Notes under the pieces: model-generated | Databases searched by the model: none | Told to the model about the DNA's origin: nothing | Seen by the model: only the letters and a program-made list of their open reading frames with translations | Made by a program: the position numbers and the translations under genes | Assembly (NCBI GenBank): GCA_009733575.1 | Contig: ML769405.1 | Coordinates: 124,001 to 188,000, forward strand | Reading direction: 5' to 3' | DNA length: 64,000 nucleotides | Source: Gymnopus androsaceus JB14 | Lineage: Eukaryota; Basidiomycota; Agaricomycetes; Agaricales; Omphalotaceae | Shown here: positions 22,803 through 35,098 of the stretch, piece by piece | Numbering within the stretch: the first letter of the stretch is position 1 | How the letters are laid out: the number at the start of each line of letters is the position of its first letter

Positions 22803-24449
22803 TTATAAGTTACTTTTAGCCCCAGCCTTCGACCCACCATTCAACCGTTGCATATGCAAAGCTCTCCAGGCTTTGGCCGCTGCTCCTGGCTTGCGCAGAG
22901 TGATAAGGACATGTATCATGGCACTGAGGACCAAAACACTTCCAGCTTGATGAGCCGCTGCCAGAGAGACCGGTACCAGGTGAAGAAGAGTCGAGATCCC
23001 AAGAAGCAGCTGCACGTTCACCACAGCGAATGCCGCAGTTACTGCACTCCGCGTTACAGGCGGCAAAACAGTCCGCATCCTCATAGCTCTGACAAATAAC
23101 AGAGCTGTACCGAGGTACGATGCCATGGCCTAAAAGTGAACAGTATCAGTGTCAGTTGCTTGGGGAAGAGCTTCATCTACATACCAGAACACGATGGTCA
23201 AACTGAACCGTCGTGGGATTTTCGAAAATATTTCTCCACCATTTATCTGATCCATCTGCCCTTTTAGCGTAAGCCGAAGACATGAGTTCATCTCTAGAAG
23301 GTGCCAAACGACCTCCCATGAGAGGGAACTCGTTGTAAAGTAATCCGGCATCGAGACCAGCGACAAACGCGCCTACGGACGATCAGTTGAATTCAGGAAA
23401 AAGAAGTTTACTACTCACCAGACAGTGCCGTCAAAAAGATGAGACCCGTCAAACCCCAAGAGCGAAGCTTGAAGCGTATCACAGCAGGAGAGCTAAGTGC
23501 TTTGTTGAATGCCGACGTCTTTAGACCCATCCAGTTTGCGCCTGTAGCATACTTCCACTCCTTGACAATAGCCAAGCCTGAGCTGAACATTCCTGCATAA
23601 AGCAGAAGAGCGAGCCCAAGATGCGCAGCGAGACGGTACTGCGAGACACGAGGGACTGCTCCAGGTGTTTCCATTAACGCGTCGTCCAAGCCAGATTTAA
23701 CCATATACCATCCCAGACCACCTTGGGCACCGATTAGTAGAGCTAGTCCACCAAGTTTGGCTGCTAATGGCTTGGAAATGCGTTTCTTCAACGCAAAATA
23801 CGCCAAGGGTCCGACAAATACGACACCGATTAAACGTCCAAGTACCCGGTGTCCCCATTCCATGTAGAAGATGCGCTTGAAATCCTCAATCTGGAACGAA
23901 TGGTTCAATCTAAGAGGATATAAGGAACTTGTTTAATAAAGGATGGAGACATGTTACATACAGCTTGAATTCCGGTGTAGCCTTGTACTTCTCGAATTCC
24001 TGTTCCCATTCGGCTTCGGAAAGGGGCGGTAATACCCCAGAGACGGGTTTCCACTCCGTGATACTGAGTCCAGACTCGGTCAACCGAGTTATACCACCGA
24101 CGACGATGATAGCAAAGACCAAAGTGGATGATGCCATTAGCCACAAGCCAACAGATTTGGGAGGAAGTATAGGTAGAAATTCCGCTCCGGATTCAGAGGA
24201 ATTCGGCTGGTTGGTAGAAAAGAACCGTTTCTCAACAGAAAGCAAATCTTTTCGGCCATTCCATGAAGCAGAAAGGGAAGGAGAGGAGGAGAAACTCTTC
24301 CTGAATGAGATTAAAAACGGAGATGCAGGTTTCCGTGCCAGCAAGGAAGAAACAGAGATGGATTTAGCCACATTGTGGGACCATAGCGTTCTTGACCATC
24401 GAAAGGAAGTTTGAAGGGTAGCTGGAGCCCTCAAACAGGATGGCAGCAT
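22803..24449 (-). CDS. COX15: haem A synthase COX15
   Basis: Four exons: 23962-24449, 23419-23909, 23185-23372 and 22803-23129, giving 497 residues. The first 100 residues are Arg/Ser-rich without acids, as in a mitochondrial presequence. Eight hydrophobic segments follow, with the four conserved haem-ligand histidines in [27 protein letters not shown] and AAHQAGSVL. Other family blocks are [14 protein letters not shown] and [15 protein letters not shown]15 oxidises haem O to haem A in the inner membrane for cytochrome c oxidase. It is transcribed divergently from the BOL3 gene, with only 104 bp between start codons. Confidence 0.96.
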
Positions 24450-24553
24450 AGATGGTGGTGGTACAGGTCCAGGAACAAGTCGAGTTCGCGGTCGAGACTT
24501 TTTCTTTCGGGCCGCTACGCGTCAGACGCGCCGATTGCGCGCTGACTCAGACC
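24450..24553. promoter_or_regulatory. short shared promoter region of COX15 and BOL3
   Basis: Both start codons face outward from 104 bp. It contains a CpG-rich core (GGGCCGCTACGCGTCAGACG). Both products are mitochondrial. Confidence 0.5.
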
Positions 24554-24979
24554 ATGTTCTCTCTTACTCGACGGTTTCTTCCGACAACTCTGCCAGTTCG
24601 CAGATTTTCTGCAACTCCATATGTTTCGAATATCACCCCAAATTCTACTGAAGGAGAGCAAAATATACATTCAAAGCTGACCGAAAAATTCCAACCTTCG
24701 GTACTGCAAGTCCAGGACGTTTCCGGTTCGAAATACGGAAACTTTTTCAGTCTAATGGGTCCTCACACATTATCTAGGTGGTTGTGGCACTTTCTATGCA
24801 ATAACTATTGCAAGCCAGGCTTTTCAAGGTTTGCCTGTGGTTAAACAGCATAGATTGGTCACAGAAACGTTGAAGAAAGAAATAGAAGGTATTCATGGAT
24901 TGCAGGTGTGTTGCATCATTCGTTAACTTGGGATACGTGGACTTAATCGAATGGTCAGATAAAAACGATGGCGCAATGA
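24554..24979 (+). CDS. BOL3: mitochondrial BolA-like protein (BOLA3/BOL3 type)
   Basis: Exons 24554-24725, 24778-24905 and 24959-24979 give 106 residues. The N-terminus (MFSLTRRFLPTTLPVRRFS) looks like a mitochondrial presequence. The BolA fold follows: LQVQDVSGGCGTFYAITI, then GLPVVKQHRLV with the conserved C-terminal-side His, then KEIEGIHGLQIKT. The GGCG motif is typical of BOLA3 rather than BOLA1 or BOLA2. Family members work with monothiol glutaredoxin to pass 4Fe-4S clusters to mitochondrial enzymes. The first intron uses an atypical GTTCGA donor. The last exon is only 21 bp. Confidence 0.9.
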
Positions 24980-25220
24980 TATCCGTGTTCCTTGATTGTT
25001 ATGAACCTCAGTAGAACCGTTGTAGGCTGTAGCACCTACGCTGTTCGAGGCGTATCTGGCCGATGCCCGAAGACGGATATCTATCTTTCAAACTCATGAC
25101 TCAATCAATGGGCTCAATTAGAGCTATACAAAAATACAGGATCAGTTTCGGTCGCTGATTTACCATACATGACGTTCGGCCTGGACGGAGTAGAGTCCTT
25201 GGCCGGATGGACAGCTTACA

Positions 25221-26274
25221 CTACTGCAGTTTTGAAAGTTTCATCAGTGTAATGGACTCTCGAGTGTAGATGTTTCGATTAGGGTCGTCCATAACCTAAT
25301 GTGGACGTTAAGCAACTTGTATTCCAGCATGCATCCTGCATACCTCTTCCCAGGCAAATTTCTTTTTCAGCATACCAAAGAATCGTTTGTCGGCCTAGAT
25401 ACCCCGGCTCAGCACAGGCAGATACAGAATAAGATCATAGTAACCTTCCGCCTTTTCTTATAACAGAAAAGGATCAGTGTCCCTGCTGTGGCGAGAGCAT
25501 CAAGCGTGTTGACCAGCAGCGGGAATGCAGGCTCAAAGTATACACAATCGGCTGCCAGAATCACATCTGGGGGTGGAATTGTGGTAGGTATTGATGTTCC
25601 CCTACAACGTACAGCAAACATTCAGTCCCTCATAGTTGCAAAGAGAATGGAGACGCAAACCAATCTAGTTCTGTGACGACACAATTGTATTGCAGGCTAT
25701 TCATGGATAGGTTTTGCTGCATGATCCCGAGGAGAGGTCTATAGGTTATAGCATCATTGTTTTCCATTCATATACGAAGGCGAGGAGAACCTACTGTTGA
25801 TCTGTGATCCATACTTTGCTGGCTCCGAGCTTAGCAGCTATCAGCCCAACGAGTCCAGTCCCACTGCCCAGTTCTACCACCCGGTTGCCATGCAGGAATC
25901 CAGAACCCTTCTTGATTAGATAGCTTGATAAAATCTGAATTATCAGCTCAGCGCATGATGTAGAGGATCGATAAAATCGCGCGGACTTGCGCAGCTGGCC
26001 ATACTATGCCTCCACAACCTGGAGACGCGTCGACTTGCAGATTTATAGATATTGCATCCTGTGCATTCTGTGCATTACCCTCAAATTCCAGTCGTAGGAT
26101 CTTTTCTTTAATCGAGTAATGTTGCCCAGGAAGAACGGAGAGAAGCTCTGTGCTTGCCAGATCCCGGGTACCAGTGTTTTCTTCCCCTACTCGAAAGAAC
26201 TTGAAAGGCTCCTCAAGATCGTATTTCTCGTCGTCAACAGGATTCCGTTCATCACTGTACTGCTGTGTTTGCAT
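25221..26274 (-). CDS. EFM6: seven-beta-strand protein-lysine methyltransferase, EFM6/METTL21 type
   Basis: Six exons: 25987-26274, 25795-25934, 25661-25738, 25445-25601, 25344-25394 and 25221-25295, giving 262 residues. S-adenosylmethionine motif I is VVELGSGTGLVGL, followed by the acidic end of strand 2 (WITDQQ). The post-motif is VILAADCVYFEPAFPLL, then the family-typical LFCYKKRRKADKRFF. The upstream WPAAQ block is also typical. Yeast EFM6 methylates elongation factor eEF1A; assignment to EFM6 rather than a METTL21 paralogue is inferred. ATG 26274 is the first ATG in frame. The first intron has an unusual GTCCGC donor. Confidence 0.85.
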
Positions 26275-26565
26275 CCGAAGCCTTGACCTCAGTCGAAAGA
26301 TGGCGGTGAAAGGAAGGGAGCTTGCCGGGGCAATCACGCTTGATCGTACATAACATCATTCAGCACGTTTTCCATTTTGGCGTCTCAACCCCATTCCAGA
26401 TGACTGCTGAATCAATCATGATTGTTGCAGTTCTTTGCTGTATCTATTTATTCTCACAACAGTGCTGTAGTATATTAAAGGTGAACTGTCGTGAAAGGTT
26501 TCATCCCTCCCGACTCCATAACGGTTATCGGTCTAGGTGTACTATTCCTTCATAGGACTGGCAAA

Positions 26566-27278
26566 ATGGCCCTAGTTAAACGACAGCACTGTGTCGCGCT
26601 GTTATCTCCGTCAAAGCTATCCAGTCCTCGCTCGAACCATAGATTCACGGACTCGAGCGCCTGCTCGCTGAGCAGTAACAGCTCAGCTTCTTCTTCAGGC
26701 TCCAACTACTCCTTTGACAGCGCAAGCTCTGAAAAGACCTCGCCGTCATCCCATGCATTTTCTTCGTCTTGTTTTGGTCCATCCAAGACTAGAACGTCTT
26801 GTCTGTCGGAATTCTGCTCTGATTGGTGAGCATTTCATTTTAATGGAATTTTAGCGAGTTTCTTATTAGAGATAGCGACCTTTACCTATGCACACTCAGT
26901 CGTCGCACTCATATACGACGCAAATCAACAAAGACCAGAGTAGTTGTCAGACCCCTTCCTCCAACACCTCCGCCGACGCCTCGTGTAAGACCACTGCCTC
27001 GTCCTACTACCGTGCGGAAGCTCCCGTCACTCCCGCCAAGTCGGTCTCAGCAAAGCCAACAGCAGCCTAAGCCTTTGCCACAGCACGAACCGACGAGAGC
27101 GGAAACAAATCCGCCGGTTTCACAGAAGAAACCTCAACCTGTAACATACGAATATTTCGCGCCGGAGATAGACTGGGACGCCATCATGGTGGAAATCGTA
27201 CGGGGAGGAAGCGGAAATTGTGAAACAAGCGACGCAGATAGCATCTATACGGACTTCGCATACGATGATGAGTACTGA
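26566..27278 (+). CDS. unknown Ser- and Pro-rich protein
   Basis: Two exons, 26566-26825 and 26900-27278, give 212 residues. An in-frame ATG at 26491 would add 25. The first half is Ser-rich. The second has Pro-rich segments (RPLPPTPPPTPRV, SLPPSRSQQSQQQ) and ends in a short acidic region (EYFAPEIDWDAIMVEIV..). No known domain is recognised; it looks mostly disordered. The conserved-looking C-terminus suggests a real protein. Confidence 0.6.
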
Positions 27279-27996
27279 TTATGATTATGCGTCGGGCTAC
27301 CTTGTATGTATATCCTAGAGAGCAGAGTGGTCACTCACAGGTTAAATTAATATTATGTATTGCGGTATGTATCTTGTAATTATCCATTTGGTGGACACTG
27401 TATTTCCTAGCAATTTTTGCGTGCCCAGAGTAAATCTCCTAGACGATGCATGTCATTGCAGAAGCATGTCCATGCGAGTGTGTCGATCCACCGCAAGGCC
27501 GATGGTTCAAAATCGTTTGAAAGTCAAGACGCACATCATTGATTATTATTTAAAGCGCGCGCAGTATTTTCGAGAGATCTTGAAGTATCAGTTTCATACT
27601 GCAAAAAAACCCCACCGGGTAGAGCCACGAAGGTTAACTGGCATCAGTGTCGAAAGTTGACCAGTTCAAACGCGTTTGTAGGCACGAACTACCATTCCTA
27701 GGTCATGTATGCTGCTACGCAAAACACCGGCTTCAGCAGCAAGCTGGTGAATTGAGCGGAAAAGGGACGAAATCCTCGATATTACGGATCGTAATCTCCG
27801 AACACGAAGATCTTGACAGGTAAAATCGGATTCGTAGAGCACTGTAAAAAGACGCCACATAAGAAATTTGGGACCGCAGAGCGAAGAAGCTTTTGGAGAT
27901 AAGAGACTCCTGAATGTCGTCCGGAGCAAATGAATTGTTCTTCAAAGTTATTGGTTGTTTGGATCAAGCTTCCTGTCATCTCTTTTTTTGACCTCC
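27279..27996. other. no gene seen
   Basis: About 700 bp. Frames at 27355 (plus) and 27666-28009 (minus) show no recognisable protein and are not called. Confidence 0.35.
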
Positions 27997-29804
27997 ATGG
28001 CCGACACATACGAAATCACTTTCGAGTGGTGAGCTTCCCTCTCAATACTCTAAATAGTTTACTTAGATGCGTTTAGGCCTCATACCGAGCCTAACACTGT
28101 GGTCGTAACCGGTTCCTTTGACCAGGTTCGTACTCGAAACTTTTAAACTTCGTGAATTTTACGTTGAACTATGCTCTCTCTAGTGGTCTTCTTCAACGCA
28201 ACTGAAGAAGGAAGAAAATGGCTTCAAGGGGACCGCAAAGATTCCTTGGGACGAGAAAATTTCATATAAATTTATAGTCGATGGTGTCTGGGTTCACGAC
28301 TGGCAGAAACCAACCGAGACTGACGGTTCGGGTAACGTCAACAACGTTTACACTGCGCCCAGAAAGCCTTCAGTTGAACCCCAGACGAATGGAACGGTCG
28401 AAGAGCATAAATCTCTTGCTTATGGTAAGCTTTCGACATCGGTCCAAGGTATCCACCTTCCTCAGCTAGTTTCAGATTTGGCAGCAACTATTGCTGCTAC
28501 GGATGGTACCTCTTCTGCCTTTGGTTACGTTGTATCAGGTGTAGGAGCTGCTATCAAAGGCGCTATTGGAGTAGACCCTATTTACCCAGACCCGGTGAGT
28601 AAATTATTCTTCAGTTATGTCGTTCAACTCTATATTATTGTGCTAGCTGTCCGCTCCCCCTACTGCCCAAGTCAATGGCTCGTTCAACGAACAGTCCAGC
28701 CCTGTTACTCCGGCACCTGTAGAAAAAGATATAGATTCTACACCTGCTGTGTCCCCGACGGTCGAGCCATCCACTCATACTCCTGTTACTCCGGTACCTG
28801 TAGAAAAAGACATAGATTCTACACCTGCTGCGTCCCCGACGGTCGAGCCTTCCACTCACACTCCTGTTACTCCAACCGTGGTATCTCCACCAGAACCTTC
28901 TGTCGACTCTTTACCTCCTGCATCTTCCACGGAGCTTGCGCCGTCAGAACCAACTCAAGCTTCCACCCACACGCCTGCGGTGGTGCCTGTAACTTCCCCA
29001 GCTGATTCTTCTGCCGACACCCTCCCTATTGCGGACGCTGTTGCTTCAGAACCTACTCCGACTGCGGAGTCTGTTCCCGCAGCTTCTCCTCTTGCTGAAG
29101 CCTCTACACATGCACCCATTGTCGCGCCTGTGAAATCTGCTGCAGCTACAGAGAGCGAAACAAAATTGGCTTCGGAAGCAGCACTTCCTGAACCGACTCC
29201 CGTTGAGCCAGAAACTCCTCTCCTGTCGGAAGCCACTGAAACAAAAACGGCTCCCGAGCCAACTCCCGTCGAGCCAGAGACTCCTCTTGCTGTGTTGCAG
29301 GCGCCTGAGCCGACGCCTGAAACAAAAGCAGAACCAGAGGCAGCTCCTTCCGAGCCAACTTCCCCACCAATCACTGAAGCTGCTCAATCTACTGAGCCCG
29401 CTGCTCCTCTTCCTGAGGTGCCAGATGCAATTAAGCAAACTCCAGCAACGGAAGTGGGCAGCGATCCCAGTGCTGTAACACCTGCAGAGGTGACGACTAC
29501 TCCCGCTGCTAATGTGGAAGCTCCCAAAGTCAATGGAGCTACTGTGTCGAAACCGGAGGACAAGAGCACTACTCCTGAACCTGCTCCCAGCATGCCCTCT
29601 GCCCCATCTACCCCTACCAAAAAGGACTCACAAGCCTTCCCTTCATCAGGCAGATCTACCCCCGATTTATCTCCATCATCGTCAAAATTCGGATCTACTT
29701 CGTCGACTCGTACGAAGCGGAGATCGATCTTCGGAAGAATGAGTCTGAAGAGCATCTTTGGAAGAGACAAGGAAAAGGAGAAGTCACCATTGTCGTCACC
29801 ATAA
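27997..29804 (+). CDS. CRP1: CBM48/AMPK-beta-like glycogen-binding domain protein (CRP1/MDG1 type)
   Basis: Five exons: 27997-28028, 28077-28125, 28184-28424, 28476-28594 and 28647-29804, giving 532 residues. The first 90 residues are an E-set/CBM48 domain: TYEITFEWPHTEPNTVVVTG, SFDQWS, and the conserved YKFIVDGVWVHD. A long Pro/Thr/Glu-rich disordered region follows, ending in a basic Ser-rich tail. Yeast CRP1 and MDG1 share this layout; CRP1 was described as a cruciform-DNA-binding protein and MDG1 acts in pheromone signalling, so the exact role is open. The disordered region contains two direct 81-bp repeats (28701 and 28782). Confidence 0.82.
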
Positions 29805-30128
29805 TGTTTTTCTCTGCTTGCTTTTACGATATCCTATGCTTGGTTTTCTCTCTCTCTCTCTCCGGATTTTAATTTTATTTACATCTAGATTTACCTTTCT
29901 TGCATCTTTCTCGAGTCGTTGTCTTTTTCTCGACGTGGTTTCACAAAATTCTACTTCGCTATTCAAATATGCTTTCGCTAATCTTGTATCTAAAGTACCA
30001 TTTTTTTCTCCTCCTCCACCTTTCACCATTGCTGTATATAACGCTACATTGGAATGATTATCACGGCTTATCCGTCTTGCGGTATGATATGATACAGTGA
30101 AATTTTAAGTGTTCCTTTAGGGTTCACC
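29805..30128. other. no gene seen; convergent intergenic
   Basis: T-rich presumed 3' untranslated region between the ends of CRP1-like and HBS1, with a short CT repeat near 29840-29860. Confidence 0.4.
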
Positions 30129-33100
30129 TTATCCGAAAATTTCCAATACAATACCTATGCGATTGGGGATAGGGTCAGTTGCTCGTTGATATCAGAATGA
30201 GAAAGCAGCTCACCTGCACCAATCGTCTCGCCTCCACGGCGTAAAAGAATCCTACCCATATCTTTGTTCACAGAAAATGACTCGAGGGGTATTGGACGTG
30301 CGGTAGAAGGTCCAGAGAGCGAATGAGTCCGTAGGGTGATTTGTACCTCTGCGGAGACGCCTTTTGATAAAACTCTAGACGGCGGAGAAGATATTAGACA
30401 AGATAGTCAAAACAAACACGCAAAGTACGAACCGAGGCTTCTTTTTGATTATGTTTCCTGACGCTCGGTCGAGGGTGGCTATCAAGCTCGACACAGTAGC
30501 AGGTACATCGCGAGAATGATGGAACAGTTCAATCTTCAACAGAGAATATTCAGCTTGCAAAAATCTGATGAACGGACAGCACTCACGGAAGCGCCAGATG
30601 TTATAGGGACTTGAATGTCAAAAACAATGATACGCGCAGTGAACGTCGTCGCCAATGGAACCAGATTCGTCGGGGAGCAGAGTACACTGCCGATGTTGAG
30701 ATGCACAGAGTCTATTGAAGTGAGATACAGCGTGGCGTTCATACCAGCCGCCGCCCAGGGGACACTCTCTTCCTTGACCTCGATCACTGAAAAAGTCCTT
30801 GAGCCAAAAGAATTCGAGGTAAACAAAAACAAAAACGTACTCCTCACAGCGGCAGTTTCATCCCCAGGAAGAACTCTCAAACGTTCTCCAACTTGAACCA
30901 CGCCACCACATAGTCGACCTGAGACGGCAGTACCGGAACTTGAGCCCTTAAATACATTGGAGATGGGAATTCGCAGAGGTGCATAGATGTCGCGCGCAGG
31001 TGGATCTAGCCGGTCTATTCGTTATGGATCAGCTTTCAACCAATTGCTTGCCAAAAAGTCGGGAGGGAAACTCACCCAGGTAGTCAGCAAGAGTAGGTCC
31101 ACTATACCACTGTCTCAGCTCTTGAGCAGCTTCTCCGTCCAACGAAACCAAGTTCACACCCTGCATTGCAGCTACTGGAGCGAATTTCGTTTTCGATGGA
31201 TGGAATCCAGATTGAACCAAGAAAGGGACGCAAGAATTCGCAGATTTCTTCATAGCGGCTCTTGCTCCATTGAACCTAAAAACCTAGTAAGCACGACGCT
31301 AGCTGGAATAACAACAACTCCCTCGGGCTCACCTGGTCAAGCTTATTGATAGCAACGACAACCTGCGACACACCAAGACTTCTGACAAGCAGGATATGTT
31401 CTCGTGTCTGGCCACCACGGTCGAAACCTGCTTCAAATTCGCCTGTCGCAGCATCGACTACGAGGAGAGCACAGTCGGCTTGGGATGCGCCGGAGATCAT
31501 GTTTGGGATAAAGTCTTTGTGTCCGGGAGCATCCTAGAATCGTGATTTGTCTATGGGGTGTAGACATGGACTGCACCGCGATGTCCATAGTGATACCTCT
31601 GGAAAAAAGGACAATCAGACGGATGGTATTCAGCGATAGCTTGATGGAACCCACCTTTCGCGCTCCTCCGTAGTTCCATCCAAACTCCAAGCCCAGCTAA
31701 AGCTACTCTTTCCTGCCTTATTACTACCTCGCTCGTTAGCCAAACGTGTCTTTTCATCTAAGCGGCCCAATTCATATAACATCCTACCCATCAACGTCGA
31801 TTTACCAGCATCGACATGTCCTATACAAAGCGTTGCATTCAATATCTTACTCCACTCAAAAAAAAAGAAAAGAGCTCACCTATAACAACAAGACTCACTT
31901 CCTTCTTTCGCTCCGTTCCCCTCACCTTCAATCACTTTCTTCGCTTCCTCAAGAAGCTTTTCTCGCGCAAAACTCGTTTTCGGGGGCTCCTCAACTATCG
32001 CAGATCGCTCCTCTTTCACATTTAAATTGAGTGCCGACATATCAAGGGCACGTTGATCAACTCCTACTCCTCTCGCAGGTGTAGAAGCACCAGACTTCAT
32101 CGCAGAAGCAGCAGCAGCACCACCTCTCTTGCGGTTCGGAGCAGGCGAAGCCGTGCGTGAAGCAGCAGCAGACTGAGTTTGTTCCAAACGTTTTTGAGCT
32201 TTTTCTCGTTCCCTGGCAGCTACATAAGTACAACAAGAAAACAACGTCAATAAGATAGTCAGCCACAGAAAATCCCCAAGATAAGATAGATATATTAAGA
32301 AAAAAAGAGCGATCAAGCTTTGGAAGAAGAAGATTTCCTGGTGGTGGTGGTGTCTTTCCGATCCTTGTTGGGGGTAGCTAAAGACGTCCCACGTCGAGCA
32401 TTAAACACGATATCATCCGGACTAGGACGATCAAACGCAAACGAGCTTGCAGTAGTCGGTGTCCCCAGCGTAGGCGCTATACGTCTCTGTTTATGGGGCG
32501 TGTGCGACACAGAGGACGCTTCCGTGAACCGACGTAGCCTTTTCTTTTCCTTTCCCTTTAGACCTCCTTGGGCTCCCGCCATCGTTCACTTGGGGAGGAG
32601 AATTTATCAGATCATTATCTATGAGGACGGAGGCGAATGCAGACGGCGACGCACACGAGCGACTGGATTTGGGTAAGAATATCGGAGGGACCAAGACCAC
32701 CTCGGGTTCCTCTTCCAAGACTGTAGTAGGCGAGAGTGCTAGTGTTCTTTTCCTGTGCCTTCTTTAGCTTCATAGCTAGTTTGGAAGGCGGCTTGGTAGT
32801 ACTCGGACTGGGACTCGTCGGCGTCGTCGTCGTGCCCTTGATATACTGAGTAGTAGAAAGAGGCACCACAAACGGGGCTTCCGTAGCCAATGATCGAGTT
32901 GGGTCTGTAAGACTGTACAACGTCTGGTACGAAGTTCGTTATCGCAGTCGTTACAGAGGAACCATTAGCGATGGGAGTCAGATATTCAGTGTGTTCGGGA
33001 GGAAGATGATTCGGCGGGGGAGGTTTAGCACGAGGCGACTTTGCTACTTGCCTTTTGCGTTTCAGCCTTCCGAGCTTTAGCCTGGGCTAACAAGGCAAGT

Positions 33101-34976
33101 TTCGAAGGCGCGCGCGCCGCCTGCGGACTGCTGCTGTTACTGTTAGCTGCCCCCGGGGCTGCTTTCGACGGGGTAGGAGCGGAAGGTCGAGAGGGAGTAC
33201 CAGGCTTGGAAGGTGGTTCCGTTTCCGTGGGTGTCTTCTTTTCTGTAGGAGTCCTCCTAGCCCCTCGAGAGGCAGCCAAGTCACGATCTATAGCCTCCAG
33301 CTCTAGTGCTGTTTCAAGCGCCTTTCGTACATCCAATGATGTCGATGAAGGTGAAGAAGTAACGATGGTATCCCTTAGACGGTCGTTCCGCTTCGGAGGA
33401 GGAATAGGTGTAGCCGTAGACTCTGACGAAGACGAAGCAGGACGCGGAGGAGGAGGAACAGATGATATTGGTCGATGTGACTCGGGGCGAAGCGCCGGAT
33501 ATGTCTTTATGGAGCCAGAGGCCTCGGTACCCAAAGACGCGGAACTTTTGGTTCGGGTGCTTCCTCGGCTACTGGCCAACTGTGCAAGTTTCGACTGCTT
33601 CGCAGGAGGAGGAGTAGGAGTGGACAAAGATGCTGCTTGCTTTAGAGGAGACGACTGTTGTTTCACGGGCTTTACTGCAGGTGCAGGTTTCGGAGGTGGC
33701 GGTGGCGGAACTGCCGAGGATTGGGAGTCGGGGATGTCGGGTATTGTATCCAGAGGCGGAACTGGCTCGCTAGGAGGATGAGGCGGGGTTGAGCCTGTGC
33801 GTGAACCAGAGGACGGCATCGAAGGAGCTGGGGAGTAAGTCGATAGTCGATGTATAGCAGATCCAGAAGGCGAGAGTGGGATAAGATTTGGGTCCAGAGG
33901 AGCTGTTTCTTCTGGACTGGCTAGGTAGCCAGCATCTACAGCTAAAAATCAGCAGCTGTTTCGAATACAAGTATGGAGAAATCGCACCAATCAAATCTCC
34001 ATATGATGAGTTGGTAGCAGAACTGGGCAATTTGGGAGGCATGAAAGGGAAATACGGTGAATGTTCCGTGCGCTCTGTGTATTCAGTGATCGTGGTCAGA
34101 CGATGGGAGCTTTCGACTTCGCCATGTACATCGTCGAAATCTTCCTCGTCCACCTCCTCCAATACCACCTGCCGTGGTTCCTCCTGAAACATCTGGTGCG
34201 CCTGCTGTTCCCATTGCAATTGCCTTTGCTGCTGCTCCATTATTTCTTGCTGCTGTTGTGCAAGATGAATCAACGGCATTCGCGATCGACTACTGAGCTC
34301 GCTACTGTACTTGTGCATCCCAGCGTAAGGATGTTCTTCAAAAGGCGGTAGGTTCTTGTTTGGTTCTGGAATGAATGGAGTATTTGGTTAGCGCAAACTT
34401 GAAGCGCCATGAAGGTGCATGCACCTTCTCATTTGGGTTTTTTTTTGGGTTGCGTGTACAAGCATCGGAACCACCAGGAAATGGAAAGGAAAGGAAAGAA
34501 AGGAAAAAGAGTTGAAAAAGAAAGAGATCTTACCTTGACGCTCTTTGGCTGCGCGCCGTTTCTCTTGCTCCTCTGTAGAGCTATAATGAGTTGTCGGATG
34601 AGCTTGAAATTAGAGCTGTACACACCAAAGCACCACTTGCAAGGATTCCTGCAGATCAAAGTGGTAATACCATATAGTGTCCTTGATTTCGTTATCGGGT
34701 AATCCAGAAATCTCCTCCTCTCCGATGACATTGCGGATCTGTTCGAGGACGTCGTTCATTTGCACTGAGATTTTGGAATAAATAAGCAATTCGAAGGATA
34801 ATATAATTTCGCATACGTTGTTGTTCTACAGTCATACTCTTCTTCGTCTGCTCCATCGGATAGAGCATCGTCGTCGAGTTCGTCTGAATGGCGGTCTTTG
34901 AGACGCAATTTTTGGGTGGAAATGAAGGATGCTCACCGGCAATATTTAGGTTCTTGACATATCTGTGACGAGACAT
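30129..34976 (-). CDS. HBS1: HBS1-like translational GTPase (ribosome rescue), reading frame broken by indels
   Basis: The N-terminus ([13 protein letters not shown], then a [11 protein letters not shown] acidic block and [15 protein letters not shown]) matches HBS1 proteins. A long Ser/Pro-rich linker follows, then the GTPase: G1 GHVDAGKS (about 31800), GITMDIA, G3 DAPGHKDF (about 31520), and G4 NKLDQ. Domains II and III follow, ending EIFG-TAA at 30129. HBS1 with Dom34 splits stalled ribosomes. Single extra bases interrupt the G3 region (about 31533) and PFLVQSGF (about 31217). The linker changes frame several more times and one junction (about 32300) lacks a GT donor, so the exon map is not resolved there. 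The linker holds three S-K-L-A motifs. The gene is divergent from the mtSSB gene. Confidence 0.85.
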
Positions 34977-35098
34977 AATTACAAGTATATACAGAACAGA
35001 AGGTGGTTGGAAAGAGTTGAACGTTCAACGTACGTCCAACCCTAACTCTATTTATGATCTAACCCTAAAAAAGTTCGCGCCTCTTTCCAAATTCTTTC
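34977..35098. promoter_or_regulatory. bidirectional promoter with two telo-box motifs
   Basis: The 122 bp between the HBS1 and mtSSB start codons contain AACCCTAA at 35038-35045 and again at 35061-35068, same orientation. This motif resembles binding sites of TTAGGG-type Myb factors; function here is inferred. Confidence 0.5.

Noticed and set aside
28955..29770. Minus-strand open frames rich in Gly/Ala/Val
   Set aside because: Antisense of the Pro/Thr/Glu-rich region of the CRP1-like gene.
33041..33781. 246-codon plus-strand open frame, Gly-rich
   Set aside because: It is the antisense of the Ser/Pro-rich HBS1 linker; composition is explained by the opposite strand and no domain is seen.
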